DNA from: Gordius sp. MW1
Taxonomy: Eukaryota; Nematomorpha; Gordioida; Gordea; Gordiidae
Length of the DNA: 64,000 bases
Assembly (NCBI GenBank): GCA_964036665.1
Contig: OZ038527.1
Location: 15,283,835 to 15,347,834, forward strand
Direction of reading: 5' to 3'
Within the stretch, counting starts at the first letter, position 1; every line of letters starts with the position of its first letter. The notes beneath the pieces were generated by a model, which was not told the origin of the DNA, did not search any database, and was given only the letters and a program-made list of their open reading frames with translations. A program made the translations under genes and the position numbers. This document shows, one piece after another, positions 1 to 13,617 of this stretch.

Positions 1-1693
1 CTTATTTAAATCAAATTTGCTGTTAGCTACCATTTAGAGATGGAACCAAAAAATTTAAATACCTTCTGTTTTAATTGTTATTAATATATATGCAAAACAT
101 AATGTCATTGATCATTTTATGTGAAATTAATATAAGGTAAGGGAGTGAGCATGGATGGAGTTTTTAAACCCGACATTTAAAAATGGAGAAATTATGACCA
201 GTTATTAAAAAGTATTTTTAAATAAAACTTGCTATATATTATATTTATTTATGTTATTGCAAGAAAAAAATAAGTTGTTTTGAACGGTGTTAAATTTTCT
301 TGATATGATTCTTATGATACCTTAATAATGTTTATAATTGTAATTCGTGGCTAAGTCATACTTTATGTTTTTAAAAAATCGTATATATATATTTGATTTA
401 TTGCCATTTTAGAACCAAGGGGCTATTAAAATCTCATATTTAAGTCTCAAAATTGTCTTAAATTTGGGGTTTTATTTTTGATCTCCAATTTTGTTTTTTT
501 ATCTGGAGGAAAGGGGGAAGGCGAAAGGGAACATTTATTTATGTTAAAACTTACAATTAAAATGGGCCTCAAAAATAAATAAGGCAGGCAAATTTTTAAA
601 TGGGGAGTCGTCTTAGTTGCTGGTTTTTGTCTGTCCTTAGCTTTGGATGAAGAACTCATCAATCCCTTCTTAATTTATATATGGGATTTGAGGATTTTTA
701 TTTCGTTATAAACTTTTCTCCCTTTCCATCTATTTGCCACTCCAATGGCTACTTGTCTTCACACCGTCTTTTAATGGAGTGCTTATCGATTATCTCCATT
801 CTCGATCATAATTAGCTTTTTAATCGAGAATTGAGGCATTTTTAGGAGGATTCGTTTGGATCACTAGCATTTCGATGAATATACCCCATTATTATTAAGG
901 ATAAATATTTATTAAATTTTAGAAATGTGCGAAATGTATAAATTTTGTTGGACGAGGCATAATTAAATGTTTATACCTGTAATTTTACACGTTATGATAA
1001 CTTTAGCTATTAAGTGACGGGATCAAAATGAGGGAAAGCAATGTCCTAAGATATTTATTGAACACTCTCTAGTAAGGTTTTAATTCCAAATTTGATTTAA
1101 TAGCCCAAAAAATTAGACCTTAATTTTTTTTTCAAATATCAAGGTTACAATTTCCTTTAATATTTTTTGCTGGAAATAGCTTTAAAAAACACACATTTAT
1201 AAGTAATATAATATACTCAGGCCATAATGAGCGAGGTAATCCGGAAAGGATACCATTTAATTTGCGCAACAATTTAATCAATTTATAAGAATGGTTTACA
1301 CAGTCCAATATTTAATAAAAATAATAGGTTTGTCTTCAAACATATGAGTTTATAAGAATGGTTGATAAAAAATATCATAAAATTAATGCATATTACACCT
1401 GTGTGTCTTAAGCTAAAGTTTTCTTATATACACAGCCCAAAAATGATTTTCATATTAATACAGTATAAATGCAACCATTTATCCCTTTAATTACTATTTT
1501 ATATTTTCTGACAGTTTTCTTTAGGGGTTTTAGGATGTTTATTATTTATTTTAACTTGTACAATTGCTCGGGTTATGTATTAGAATTAAAATAGATATTT
1601 GAAGGGTTAAATACATATTGTTATGTAAATTTAGTTATATTTATATTCCATCAAGTTAATTTTATTTTAATATGGAAAAGGTTGGATTGGTAG
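1..1693. other. AT-rich sequence upstream of first recognised Sema2 exon
   Basis: I see no exon, RNA gene or transposon end I can support here. The Sema2 model starts in mid-protein at 1694, with one base carried over from an earlier exon. A signal-peptide exon must therefore lie upstream, either left of the window or unrecognised in this stretch. The 71-codon open frame on the minus strand at 447-662 shows no family resemblance and looks like chance. Confidence 0.5.
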
Positions 1694-4600
1694 CTTCACG
1701 GATGGTGTGAAATATTATAACCCAATGTATATAGATAGCCACAACTCCGCTCTTTACGTAGGATCAATGTAAGCGTTTATCATATTGAAATTAGCTGTAA
1801 TCGCAATTTACAAATCACATGTGTATCCTTTATCTCATAAATTTGAAAGATAATTTTGTCATTAAATATACATGATGCAATTATTTTAACAGGAACACCA
1901 TATACAAATTTGACCTCTATAACATATCGAGAGATAAAAACGTAAGTTAACCCTTTTTTGTAATAAGTAACATCAATTAATTGATATTTTTTAGTATTTC
2001 CACAAAACCGTTGTCCCGCTGGATTCTGACGTCGAATTATGCTTGTCCAAATTTGGGCCTGAAAATAATGTAAATTAAAACGTGTTGTATATTAAATGTT
2101 CGACATTATAGGCATATGACTGTCAAAATCATTTTCGCGTTATTGAGAAAAATGCCGATGGGAGAATATACGCTTGCGCCACCGGTTCTCATGCTCCTAA
2201 GGATTATCTTTTTGCAGTAAACTTATATATAATATTTATTATATAGGAATTTTATTTAAATGCTCAGAAGAAAGTTTAAGAATACTGAGTATTATATACT
2301 TTTAAAAACTGGAATGCTTAAAACTTTATTTTGCATCCAATTCTATGTTGAGCTTTAAAAGGGTCAAAAAATTTGTTGAGTGGAAGTATTTTTTAACTAC
2401 AAGAAAGGGGGTAATGAAAACTGGAAGTATGCTATTTATATTTTTTTAAGTGGAGAAAGTTTTTGGTTTTTAAAATGGCAAATATGTTTTAAGGATCTGA
2501 GTTCCCTTAAATTTCTCTTCATAAATATGTTTACAACTTCGTAAAGGTCCCCGTGCTAAAATTGTAGAGCCAAAACTAAAAACTGCATATTTGATAAATG
2601 AGTAACCGATTGCAGAATTATTAAAAAACGAAATTCCATCTATAACGGGATAAGTAATTTTTTTCTAACAAAATGTTGGATATCTTGTTATTATATGAAT
2701 TGATTTATTTTATTAATAAGGATAATCTTGAAAAATATACCACATATCCTCCCGAAGGCATTGGCGTTGGTAAATGCCCTTTCGATCCTAGGACATCGCA
2801 CGCCTATGTTTGGTCAAGTAAGGGAGATTTTATATCGCAGCAAATTAAATATAACGCGTTTTAATTTATCCTTGTATTAACTAAAAATTTAATCTAAAAT
2901 TGTCGTCTGAAAGATAAAGCAGCAATAATTTATAAAAACATGATTTTACCCCGCGTTAAAAACTAGTAATTAATATAAAAGGTATTTCCTACTCCTTTAA
3001 TTTTTTGTTTAATATATTATTAATGTTAAAATTGCTTTTGACGATTATGTATGTATATAATTATGCACCCATATTAAAGGCACCAATAATCCCTTCAATG
3101 CACAAACCATATATTCTGGAACGTTCAGGGATATCGATAAATTGGACGCATTTATATACCGGCCCCCCATTTATGAACAACCGGACGCTCAGAAGCAATT
3201 GATCCCTTTCATACGAACAGTTACGCAAAGCCTAAAGGTGTTAAATGGTAATACATGTTTTGTTTAATTATTCAAAGGCTTGATCGGATGATGAATCAAT
3301 AATATTTTTAATTTTTTCTATGATAGTGTTGCTTTCTAACCTCGTTCGCTTGCTTATAAGGATGAAATTTTTAAGCCCGTCTTTTTTAAGCATATACCGC
3401 TTCAAAAGTTTTTTAAAACAAATTAGAAGTTTGGGAAGGTTTTAAAAGCATGCAATTTTGACGAAAACGTTAACATTTTAGCCTATATCTGATAAATTTA
3501 CGAATTTAAAAACTAATGTTGGATATTCATTTAGAACCGGAATTCGTGAAGGCGATTGAGCTAGAGCATTGCGTCTACTTTTTTTTCAACGAAGTAGCGA
3601 TCGAATCTACGCAATGCCAGGAAAGTAACATCGTGCCTACCGTAGCCAGAATTTGTAAGAAGGATAAAGGTGGCTTGAGTGTATCGACTAATTATTGGGC
3701 AACTTACGTTAAGGCACGACTTAACTGTTCCTACACCATAACCGACCATACATCTAATTCCCATAGAGTGTATTTCAATACGTTGAAAGACGTGTACAGA
3801 TCTCACGAACCACAATATCAGAAATATCAATTCTACGCGCTCTTCGAAAATACGAGGTAAAAGCAGCCATTACTTTTAAAACCTGACGTTTTAACCTAAA
3901 TTTTAACGGGTATTAATAATGGAGTTTTTATTTGGATATAAAACAAGCTTTGTAAAAATAAGTCCCAAAACTAAATTTTATAAGGGTGAGCTTACACCCG
4001 GTTTGACGAGTTTTCGTGAATTAAATAATAATTTTAAGGTTTGGTTGGATTTACATCAAAACATACTCTGAAGGCCATAATTTCATCTATTAATATGTTT
4101 AACATTAATTTCTAAACATGGAGCGTTAGCAAAATGTTCCTCATTTTTTTAGCAAACGTTGTGAAAACACCTTTTATTTTAGTTGACAAATATTATCACC
4201 TGCTACAAATAAACGTGTCATTATCCAGCTATGGGTGTAAATTTCGCATACATTAAATCAATCTTTTTTGCCTGGTTTCAGGGAGTTATGCGGCTTTCAC
4301 ACATTATAAACCTAATATAGACAAATTTATTTCCCATTTAAAAGTATAATAGCTGAGAAAAGCTTCTTTCTAAAAGAATAATTGGGCTCTGAATTAATTT
4401 TTATTTTACAATAAAAATATCGTTTCCCGTTTTTGGTGAACCCCTTTTCTAACGCTTAAGGCCAGCCGATTGATTCAAAACTCAAAGCATTAAAAAACTA
4501 AAAACATTTTAAAAATTCTTACATTAACATCAAATGAATATTCGCTATTTTATTTAAAGGGATCAAACGACGACATCGGCCATTTGCGTTTTCAACTTTT

Positions 4601-7175
4601 TCGACGTTGACAAGGCTTTGAAAAGTAGTTTCATGAGAAGGCAACACGCCCACTCGCCTTGGGTTGCAGTACCATCAAATGAAGTACCGGGGCTCATAAG
4701 CAAAAATAGACAAGTAATTAGAGATCTTTAAAGGCTCTTTAGTAACCAAAATCAATTATATTAATTGCTATGCAATTTATGGGCTCGCTTTTGGTTGTCC
4801 GTCCTGTCCAACTTTTAATTTTCCAATAACTGCCGTGGAAACTTATACTGGGTTTTAATGGCTGTGGACTATGCTTCTGTAAAAGACCTTTATTTTGCTT
4901 TCGCAAAGAGACTCGCTAATGACTGCTTGTTGGCTTTGATTTTTTTAACTCGCCCGAACCCAATATTCATTATTGCTGTTGTGCCCGACTGATTACCTTT
5001 ATACATAAATTTCTTTGGACAACTTGTCCAGGTTGTTGCTTTTATCGAATAATTGCGAAACTGGCTAAATGATTCCGGCAAATTAATAATGACTGTTGCT
5101 TTTACTTATCTGTCCTCGGCCAAAGGCCAAAATTCTTGTTTATTGTTATTTATATTTGCTGCTTTGTGTATTTATTTTGCCAATTTGTCTAGTTTCGTGC
5201 TTTATAACGGCTGAGTGCGAAACTGGCTAAATAATTCCCCGCAAATCAATGATGACCGTTGCTTACTTTATATACTATCGTTTGTTCCATTATAACGTTA
5301 TCTAACATCTTTCGCGTTTTATTTCTTATAATTACTATGCCGGTATAATGTTGCTAAAGAAAAATCATTCAATTTAATATAAATTAGTGTACAAACGAAA
5401 CAAATACACATGAATGGAGTGAAGATGCTATATACTACATGAATGAGCATCCGTTAGTTCAAAACATTGTCCAGCAAGAACTCCAAGAACCAATTTTCGT
5501 GCGACAGAACGTAGATTTTAAAAAGATAGTTTTGGATCAAACTGTTGGTTCTGATCAAATCGAGCCATACACTTTAATATATGCCATCTCCGGTAAAAAC
5601 ATTTTAAAGGCGACCTCAATTATTAATTACTAGATAGTGGAAAACTCTACAAAATAGTTTATTGGTACGAAGAAAATGGGACATCGAAATCTAATATTAT
5701 TAGCTCACAACACGTATTCCATAATTCGGTCGTTAATCAGATAGCCATACTACCGGTATATATAAAATATGTCGATTAAATTATGTATGATTATGTGCAG
5801 GCTAAAAACATATACATAACAACGAATCACGAAGTATTGCAAATAAATGTTTATCAATGTGAAATGTATTCGCTCTGCGCTCAATGTATCAGAGATCCAC
5901 ATTGTGGATGGGATAAGTACAGTGGCGTTTGTGCGACGTGGACATCGGAACAATCAGAAAAGTAAATTTTTACTATGTCTTTTAAATCTAAAAATGTCAA
6001 TTATAAATTTTTAGTTGTTCAAACTCGTGCGATGCCGACTATTCAAATAGTTATAATTTGAGAGTTGTTCTATAATATTATGCTGTAAAACATTACTTGT
6101 TTTCAAACAAATTTTATCTTAATTTTAATCACACCATTTCTAATTAGTATCTAGATGGTATAAAAATTCTCTCTTAACAATTTTTCCCTACAAAATATGC
6201 ATTTAACAAAAAGATTTCTTAATTTTCCTTGATTGTTATAACTATAAATTTATTTTAAGAACAAATTTTTTAGCATTAAAATGCTCTAAAATTCGTACAT
6301 GTATCAAAAACATGTATTAAGCTAAATAAAAATTTAGAGTTTAAGTTAATTAGAAAATTTGTAAAAAAGCTGGAATATTTATAGTCCGCGTAACAGAATA
6401 AAATAATCTACAAGCTAATTCAGCTGTTAGTGTGGGTAATTACTTATTTTCACATATTTTTAAGTATTGTCTAAAATATGTATTTTTTATTAAACAAGGT
6501 TAATACAATCTATCAGAGCGGAGACGGATAGCCTATGTCATATAGGTAATTTATCGAGTTATTTCTTAATGTAAAAATGTATTAGATGAAAAGTTTTCCA
6601 CGTTAAAAGTTACAACGCTGGAGGCAGTATTAGGAGAATATGTGCATTTAAAATGTGATATTCCGCCTTATTTAAAACCCTCTAATGCCGTCGCAGAAAA
6701 TCCCTTCGTGGTGTGGTATCACAACGATTTAAAGATTAAATTCAACCAAGATCATATGCTACAAACCATAGACGCCGGTATAATATTACTCAACATAAAT
6801 GGGTCGAGTGCCGGTAGCTACAAATGCATGATACGGCAACAAATCATCAAAAAATACGAATTGAATATCGATCTGAGTAAATTTATTCCCATCTTAAAAA
6901 GTCCTATTTTTAATGCAATTGTTCCTAAATTATCCTCATTTAAAAACCATAAACAAACATTAGCATAACTCATATGGTATATTTTATTTATATCTGCAAC
7001 AAGTATACATTTTCTACCTTTCTTTATAGCGTCCTGCTCACTAATCAAAACGAAAGAAATGTATACGGAAAAGTACAAGGAGTGGTGCAAGGAATTCGAA
7101 AATTACAAAAGGGAATTCAGCGTATGGAAGTTACGGCACAAAGAATGTCAAACTAACATAAAAAATAATACTTGA
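1694..7175 (+). CDS. Sema2: Semaphorin-2 type secreted guidance protein (5' partial, 14 exons)
   Basis: Secreted ligand for plexins, acting in axon and cell guidance. Exons: 1694-1768, 1893-1941, 1995-2069, 2112-2216, 2721-2817, 3080-3247, 3535-3856, 4560-4713, 5388-5592, 5634-5755, 5801-5961, 6015-6049, 6586-6876, 7030-7175 (TGA 7173-7175). All junctions are in phase, giving 667 residues. The Sema domain covers about residues 1-470, with the family motifs LYVGS, GVGKCPFDP, IYSGTF and WATYVKARLNC. A PSI domain follows (CIRDPHCGWDK, exon 11), then one Ig domain (exon 13: LKCDIPP, VVWYH, GSYKCM). The C-terminal tail YKEWCKEFENYKREFSVWK is the Sema2-specific end. There is no membrane segment, as expected for Sema2. 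The protein is divergent: residues between the cysteines are often replaced. The signal peptide is missing from the model. The donor after exon 12 (GTTATA) is weak but is the only one that fits phase. Confidence 0.9.
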
Positions 7176-7273
7176 TAGTATATGGATTGGCATACAATTA
7201 GCTAGTGCAATATATATATGTACAAATATATACCATGTGAATGTATATTATTTTGTTTCGAAATATTCGATCG

Positions 7274-10200
7274 TCATAATATATTTATCTCGTTTTCGCA
7301 AAATTTATTTATCCATTCTGGACAATTTTCCTTGATTTTCTCGATGATGTGGTTCATGTCATTGCACAAATTTTGTATAGGAATTATTTGGTTGTAGTTT
7401 GATCCTGGTGAAAAGTTGTGATAAATTAAGGTGTATTAACATACTCTTAAAATGAACGAAACTTTTGATTTGATCAATGTGCCCTTCCATTCTGCCCTCT
7501 TTGATCATGTGTGACGCAATCATCTCAACCTAGAGAAAATGTTGAAAAATTGGTGTAAATATAATTTTAGAAACTTTTGTAAACGAGACTTGTGTACCAA
7601 TCTCATAAGGATTTTTGTTGGAAATTTGATAAAATCGATTTTTACAATGTGGCAAAAATTAAGGAAATTTTGTATATATAATTATTATGACAAAGTTGCA
7701 AAGTATTTATAATAGCTTAATATAAAAAAGATGACCTAAATTATGGAAGCAAAGTTGAATTTAAAACATTTGAAGACACAAATTTAAACTAAGCATCTCC
7801 GACAATTATTTTTGTTTATTAACATTACAATTTTTCAAAAGAATATCATATAATGACTATGGTTAGGTGGAAGGAGGTAGTGGGAATATTTAATAGTTAA
7901 TTTGAAAAAGTATAGTTTATGTATTTAGAATTATTTTTTAGCTTGCAGAACTCTAAAAGTTAAACGTGATGATAAAAAAACACAATTAAATTATATTTTG
8001 TATAATCTTTTACATTGAAAACGGCCTTTAATGAGTAAAAACGCTCGATAACTTTATAGATTAATGTAAACAATAATTGAGAATTAAAATTATCTACTTC
8101 TTCCGATGGTATATCTAATAATTTTGACAACTCGCTAAATGATATATTTTCGTAAATCATACTGGCCGATAGTATATTGTGCTGCACGATTGCCCTCTCT
8201 AATATAGTGGTTCCTAACAAAAAAGAAAATATATAATTAATTTCTTAGACTGCACGGTTAATCTATACAAATCCCAAATAAATTCTTGTGAACCACCAAA
8301 CTCACACTATTACAATTTTGTAGAGGCATTTAATGATTTTATTAATTTAAGAATAACCGTCCAAAGTTAATGGCATAAAAACATTAAATTGTAAAAAGCA
8401 AACTAATGCTTTTTAATAAAAAACACAATACATTTTCCCACTTATATCCATTACTAGATTCATGGGCGCGGCCAGGAGGGGGGCAAAAAGGGGCGGCTGC
8501 CCCCTCTAAATCCAAAAATTTGTTGTAATTTTCTAAATCATTATAGCCCCCCTCTAATCCCAATGCTGGCTACACCCATGACTAGATTAACAAACATGAA
8601 TAGAAGCGTTAATTTACCGTCCGTGGTCAAGGCAATTTGGTGTAGAGATAGGTGAGGTAGAAATGCTTTCATTTCTTCCCTACGTATGATACGGTTCAAG
8701 TACCTAATATTAAACAATCTCATTAAGTGAAACAATTGCTACAACGCTAAAAATAAGAAATACATATATAATAAGAGGCCTATTAATAACAAAAAAATGT
8801 ACATCTTTTCGAGAATGCCAAAACTTGGTAAACATTGACACCGTTCATCCTTATATAGGTTAGCCAACATTCTCGACCTTTGGGGTCCTAAAGTAATTTG
8901 CAAACAAAAATTAATTCAATTACCGGCCGATGCTAACACAGTACAATGAATCGCTCTGTTTAAGTATTCTAATCGCTCGTTTTCCGGCAGATCAGATTTG
9001 TAAGATATTTCCAAATAACGTTGGGCTGCTTCCAAAAACTTATGTCTATGGTCTAAGACTTTGGCATAGCACTTCTAAAAATATTTAATGATTTAATTAT
9101 AATTTATGAAGATAATGTAAATCAATTCCATTTAAAGCAAAAAGTAGTTTTATTGAGATATAGATTCTAGATAATAATTCTTCGGTTTATTCAGCTTTAA
9201 ATGCATACTAAAAAAGCGTAGACAAGCGATTCAAACTCGCACGTCTCTTTCAAGAATCCTTCGGCTTCTAACGGGTAATTTAACAAGGCCAACGTTTTTC
9301 ATTTGGTCACAACTTTTCTTAACGGAAAATGACAATGCGATGGCAGAGAAATCACAAAATAAAAGGTCGTTCTTAAAATAGTTTAGTTATTTTCCTATTG
9401 ATTTCGCTTAAAGTAAAAAACGCTAGCCTTTTTTAAAACTAATAAATTAATACATCCAACTAGACATAAAAATTATTATTTAAATGATATATATTTTACA
9501 AATTTAAAGCAAGATTATAAATTTCAAGAGTTGTTTTGAAGAAGCCGGGGTTAAAAAGAGGTATTTTAATTTTATAAAAGTCCTTCCTGAAATTTAAAAA
9601 ATATCTAAGCTGAAAATTTACAACAAAGGGGTTAGAAATCAAAACTTTCAACGTACCTTTTTTTTGCCCTGGGTCAAAAAAGCTATTTTAGTGTGTTAAT
9701 TTCCAATAACAAGGTTCATATTTTTAAACCCTGACTAGAATTCAATTAGATTTTTTTAGTTACCTCACCTTTAATTTATTTGTTGCACAAAGAAAACTTT
9801 TATTTGAAAAAATCTTAAACCGTTTAATCAAGCTAATTATTTTTCCCGATAATATTTGTAGCCCGAAAAATTATTAGGATTAAATAACATTAATAATAAA
9901 CAAAAATATCCTATAAATTGGAAATGGATTCAGGTTAAAGCTGTTTAAAGTAACGCTCTAGCCGAAAGGTCAAAATTATATTTATATCTGGATTTTGCAT
10001 GAATCTGATTTTAAAGAGCTTGATAAAGATAATAATTCACGGGGAATCGATGGTAAAATAATACAAAAAACAAAACGTACGTTAATATCAAAATAGCTCC
10101 TGTACACAAACTTAATTGGATAATATAATAAAACCGAGCAAATTCAATCAAAATATTGTTTAAAATGCTGGTTGTATCCATAATTTAAACAAGATCCTAA

Positions 10201-13200
10201 AATGGGATATAGCTGTGAATTATATAAATTACTATTAGAGGTTCAAGTTAAACAAAAGAACAAATATAACCTAGCGAGGGATCAAAATAAATTATCAGAA
10301 ATTCAATATGCAAAATTAAAATGAAAGCACTTGGATCTCACTCACCTTGTACTGTAGTTGGAGATCTTTATCCGAAAGGTCGGCTTGGAATAGGGACGCC
10401 CGGTTGATGTAGGTTTCTGCTTGAGCATCATCCCCGGCCTGAATATACAACTCCGCTATTTCCATGTATATTTTTATCTTGAACTCCTTCGAATATTGCC
10501 TTAAAAATAATATGTTTAAAACATGATTTGTAAACGAATTACAATAAAACTCCTAAAGGCATAGTACTTTATAATAACAAACGATTTAGATTGATTGGAT
10601 AATAATAGGGCAATGGTTTTACACACTACCTTCCTCAGGGGCGTACGCAGGATTTTATTTTAATTTTTTTTGGGGGGTGGGTAGAGCCCTGCACGGGCCG
10701 TCCGAGGCCCGGCCCAGAATTGTATAAAACAATCGGGCCTCGGGCTCGGATCGGGCCTGATGCGGCGGCCCGACCTGAGGCCCGAATTGAATTAAAGCAA
10801 ATTAATCTTTTATAAAATAGGATTTAAATCAACTCAACTCAATATTAATAATTATCTTCGCGCAGCCTACATTATATAGCTTCTAAACTTCAGCTTATTT
10901 CCCTTGTCTAATATAATATAACTGACTTGAATTGCAATCTTATTATATTTTATAGAATCATAGTAGCTGTTACAACTTTAGAAATAAAAAAAGTAACTAT
11001 TTCAAAAAGTTTTTATTTGAAACTGTTAAAAATTTATTTTATAAAGTTAACTTTTTAGCTTTAAATGATTAGCTGAATAAACTCTAACGAGTGGAAACGG
11101 ATTTTTTATTTCAAATTCATTCTAGTTGTAAATTAGGAGTAATAACAATGTAATGCATTTTATATCTAGATGGTGAAAAAAATTTCGGTAATATATTTTT
11201 TAAAAAATTTTATTTAGAAAATCGGGTCGGGCTCGGGCTCGGGCCTAAAATAAAAAAGTCTTTCGGGCTCGGGCCGGGCTCGGGCAAAATAAAAATTGAG
11301 AAGTCGGGCTCGGGCCGGGCTTGGGCCGAAGAAATTTCATTTTGCAGGGCTCTAGGGGTGGGGGATTTTAAAGCTTCTTCAAATAGCGAAAAAATTTATA
11401 AGAATTTTTTTTTGCATTTTGATTTAAGATCTATATACATAATGTAGCATCCATGTGATGTGAGTCTGTCCAGCCAAATGTAGATTTTAAAATCTATCGA
11501 GGCTGGTGTAAAGAAGATGAGAATATAAAAAGCTAATTTGGTATTAAAAAATTGTAACACAATACATTATTATGTTGAGGTGAAGTCTCATTTTGTAATT
11601 GTCCTTTATTTGTTTTAATAATTAAAAAAAAAATTATGTCGATAATAAATACCCACTTTTAATTTCTTAAAAAAATCTTTTTCAGGTGCTTCCCCTTTTC
11701 ACCTCGACAGCATTTAATGCCCATGATAAATGTAGATTAACATTTAAGGTTCTAAATTTGTTTATAATAACATCGGAGTAGGCGAATTTAGAGTCCTGCA
11801 AATTGTTTTTCACTGGGCTGACCTCAATCCAAGCTCGGTGTTTTTGTTATGCCCGTCCAAAAAATAATGTTTTTGAACCCTTTTAATTTTAAACAAATTA
11901 TAAATTCAGAATCTAAATTTATCCCGTAGCATACAATAAATTTAATTGCTATCAATAAGTGAGAAAAACCATGAAAATTTCAATAAATGACTTGTTAAAA
12001 ATTAAACTATTTTGCAACGGTTGAATCATCGTATTTTTCGATTGAATATATTCTTTGCTTTGCAGTTTAAAAAAATTTTTAAAAATATATTTTGAGAAGC
12101 TAGATAATTTTATCCGAGATGCAGGAATCTTCTCGAGCCCGATTAGGGCTTAAAATAGATCTAAAATTGATTTTTTTTATAATTCTCATTTAGTTGATAC
12201 AGTTGTTATTTTATTAATATCGTTTTTCTGACGTTCTGTCACCTTCTGTAAACTCTTTATATTTGCAACATTATTCCCAATGATAAAAAGATATAGGATT
12301 TGAATCTTCTCTTAATTATCAACAGAAATAATTTTCAAAGAATTTTTTTATATAAACGACCATCATAGTATCTGTTGCTTTTTGTAATGCCATTATTTAA
12401 GGGGGTGTTAATTCTAGAAGCGGTTAAGTTAGCTTCTTGATAATGCTAAAAATTGTTGTTTAATTAAATATATGGAGTCAAAAAATATATTGATATTTTT
12501 GTGAATTAATACTTAATGCACTATAAACTAAGGGTTAGAGATGATTGCGATTCAACAATATTAGAGACAAACCAATATACATCTACTAAAATTAACATTT
12601 GCAAGAGTCATGGAGATTGTCAAAGGTCTAATATGATAAAGGAGATAATGAGTTTTCGAAAAAACACAGTTGGGAATAATAATCTTTGCCTTATACTTAA
12701 TATCTGGGCATTTAGTAATAACTACAATCCAAAATTGTTCCCATATACTTAAAGAAATCAAAAACATTATTATAATAAGGCTTAGTTACCCCTAAATTAA
12801 AAATATCAAAAGCATTTAATTTATAACTTTTGTCCTGTTTCTATGGGAATTCCAATCAACGCCTCTGCTGCATCTTTCCATTTTTCCTCCTTTTTAAAGA
12901 TTTCTCCAAGCATTATCCTTATATCAACTGCCTATAATTATTATAACATTGAATTTGTGTGATTTTGATAATTAAAAATAATTTTATTACAAACTATTAA
13001 TTACTTGCTCTTCAAAAGATATGACTCTTGGCTGAATTTTTTCAAGAGTAAAAATACATATATCTTTTAAAATCCATGGAGGAGCATTTTTAAATTTGGT
13101 AAAAATTTCTGAAAATATATGTCGAGATGTTATAAGGCTAAGATTTTCACTAATCACTAGAAATATATACTACAATTTTTATAAATTCTTACACAAATTT

Positions 13201-13617
13201 ATAATCAATTTTAATCCCTCGTACAAATACTGACGGTCCATGTCATATATTGAGTCTACAAGACTTGATAACCTAGAGCAAAAATTAAAATATATGTCAG
13301 CAAGTAAAAATTTGTAATGTTGGGGCAAAAAGTTAAATATTGTTAATTTTTTTGCCACTTTTATACGCATATGAATATTATTAAGGAGAGAGACAGATAC
13401 CACTCTCTAATTTCCCTCCCACACTCATGAATATAATGCACGAGAAATATAAAAATAAAATGCCAAATTTTAAAGAAGTTGCAATGTATAAATATCGACT
13501 TATAGCTAAATAGGTATCCATAAAAAAATATATTTAAATCTCAAACTTGTCTTGTTGCAGCTTATGATTTCCATTTTCACTAATAACTTGTTTGACACCA
13601 TCCTCAATTGTCTCCAT
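7274..13617 (-). CDS. CSN4: COP9 signalosome complex subunit 4 (complete, 11 exons)
   Basis: Scaffold subunit of the COP9 signalosome, which removes NEDD8 from cullins and so regulates cullin-RING ubiquitin ligases. Exons in transcript order: 13547-13617, 13193-13272, 13005-13156, 12828-12931, 10346-10499, 8924-9074, 8803-8887, 8618-8703, 8098-8213, 7445-7529, 7274-7404. The sum is 1,215 nt, or 404 aa plus stop, against about 406 aa in human CSN4. Diagnostic stretches: [98 protein letters not shown]-terminal helical repeats are followed by the PCI domain (about residues 200-360) and the C-terminal helix [21 protein letters not shown]. The start is ATG 13617-13615 and matches the family N-terminus in length. 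Introns of 36, 36 and 40 nt coexist with one of 2.3 kb that holds transposons. The gene is convergent with Sema2. Confidence 0.95.
8461..8580. mobile_element. hAT-type MITE, CATGGGCG family subtype A
   Basis: 120 bp inside CSN4 intron 8. The ends are CATGGGCGCGGCCAGG and its near inverse CTGGCTACACCCATG. The interior has the subtype A core (CCCCCTCTAAATCCAAAAATTTGTTG). It has no coding capacity. It belongs to the family described at 31035-31201. Confidence 0.85.
10636..10681. mobile_element. Left end of a hAT-like element interrupted by another hAT
   Basis: CAGGGGCGTACGCAGG at 10636 resembles the outer end of the CATGGGCG family. Sequence that looks like its interior (TGGGGG then GATTTTAAAG) resumes at 11355, after the nested insert. 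I could not find the matching right end. It lies in CSN4 intron 4. Confidence 0.5.
10682..11354. mobile_element. Nested hAT element with GC-rich CGGGC repeats
   Basis: 673 bp with ends TAGAGCCCTGCA and TGCAGGGCTCTA, flanked on both sides by GGGGTGGG, an 8-bp target duplication. Both subterminal regions are arrays of GGGCTCGGGC-type repeats in inverted orientation, in sharp contrast to the AT-rich surroundings. The middle is AT-rich and non-coding. Relatives are at 33391-33528 (fragment) and 53231-53960. Confidence 0.85.

Noticed and set aside
3561-3830. 89-codon minus-strand open frame
   Set aside because: Antisense shadow of Sema2 exon 7, which has the clear semaphorin motif WATYVKARLNC.
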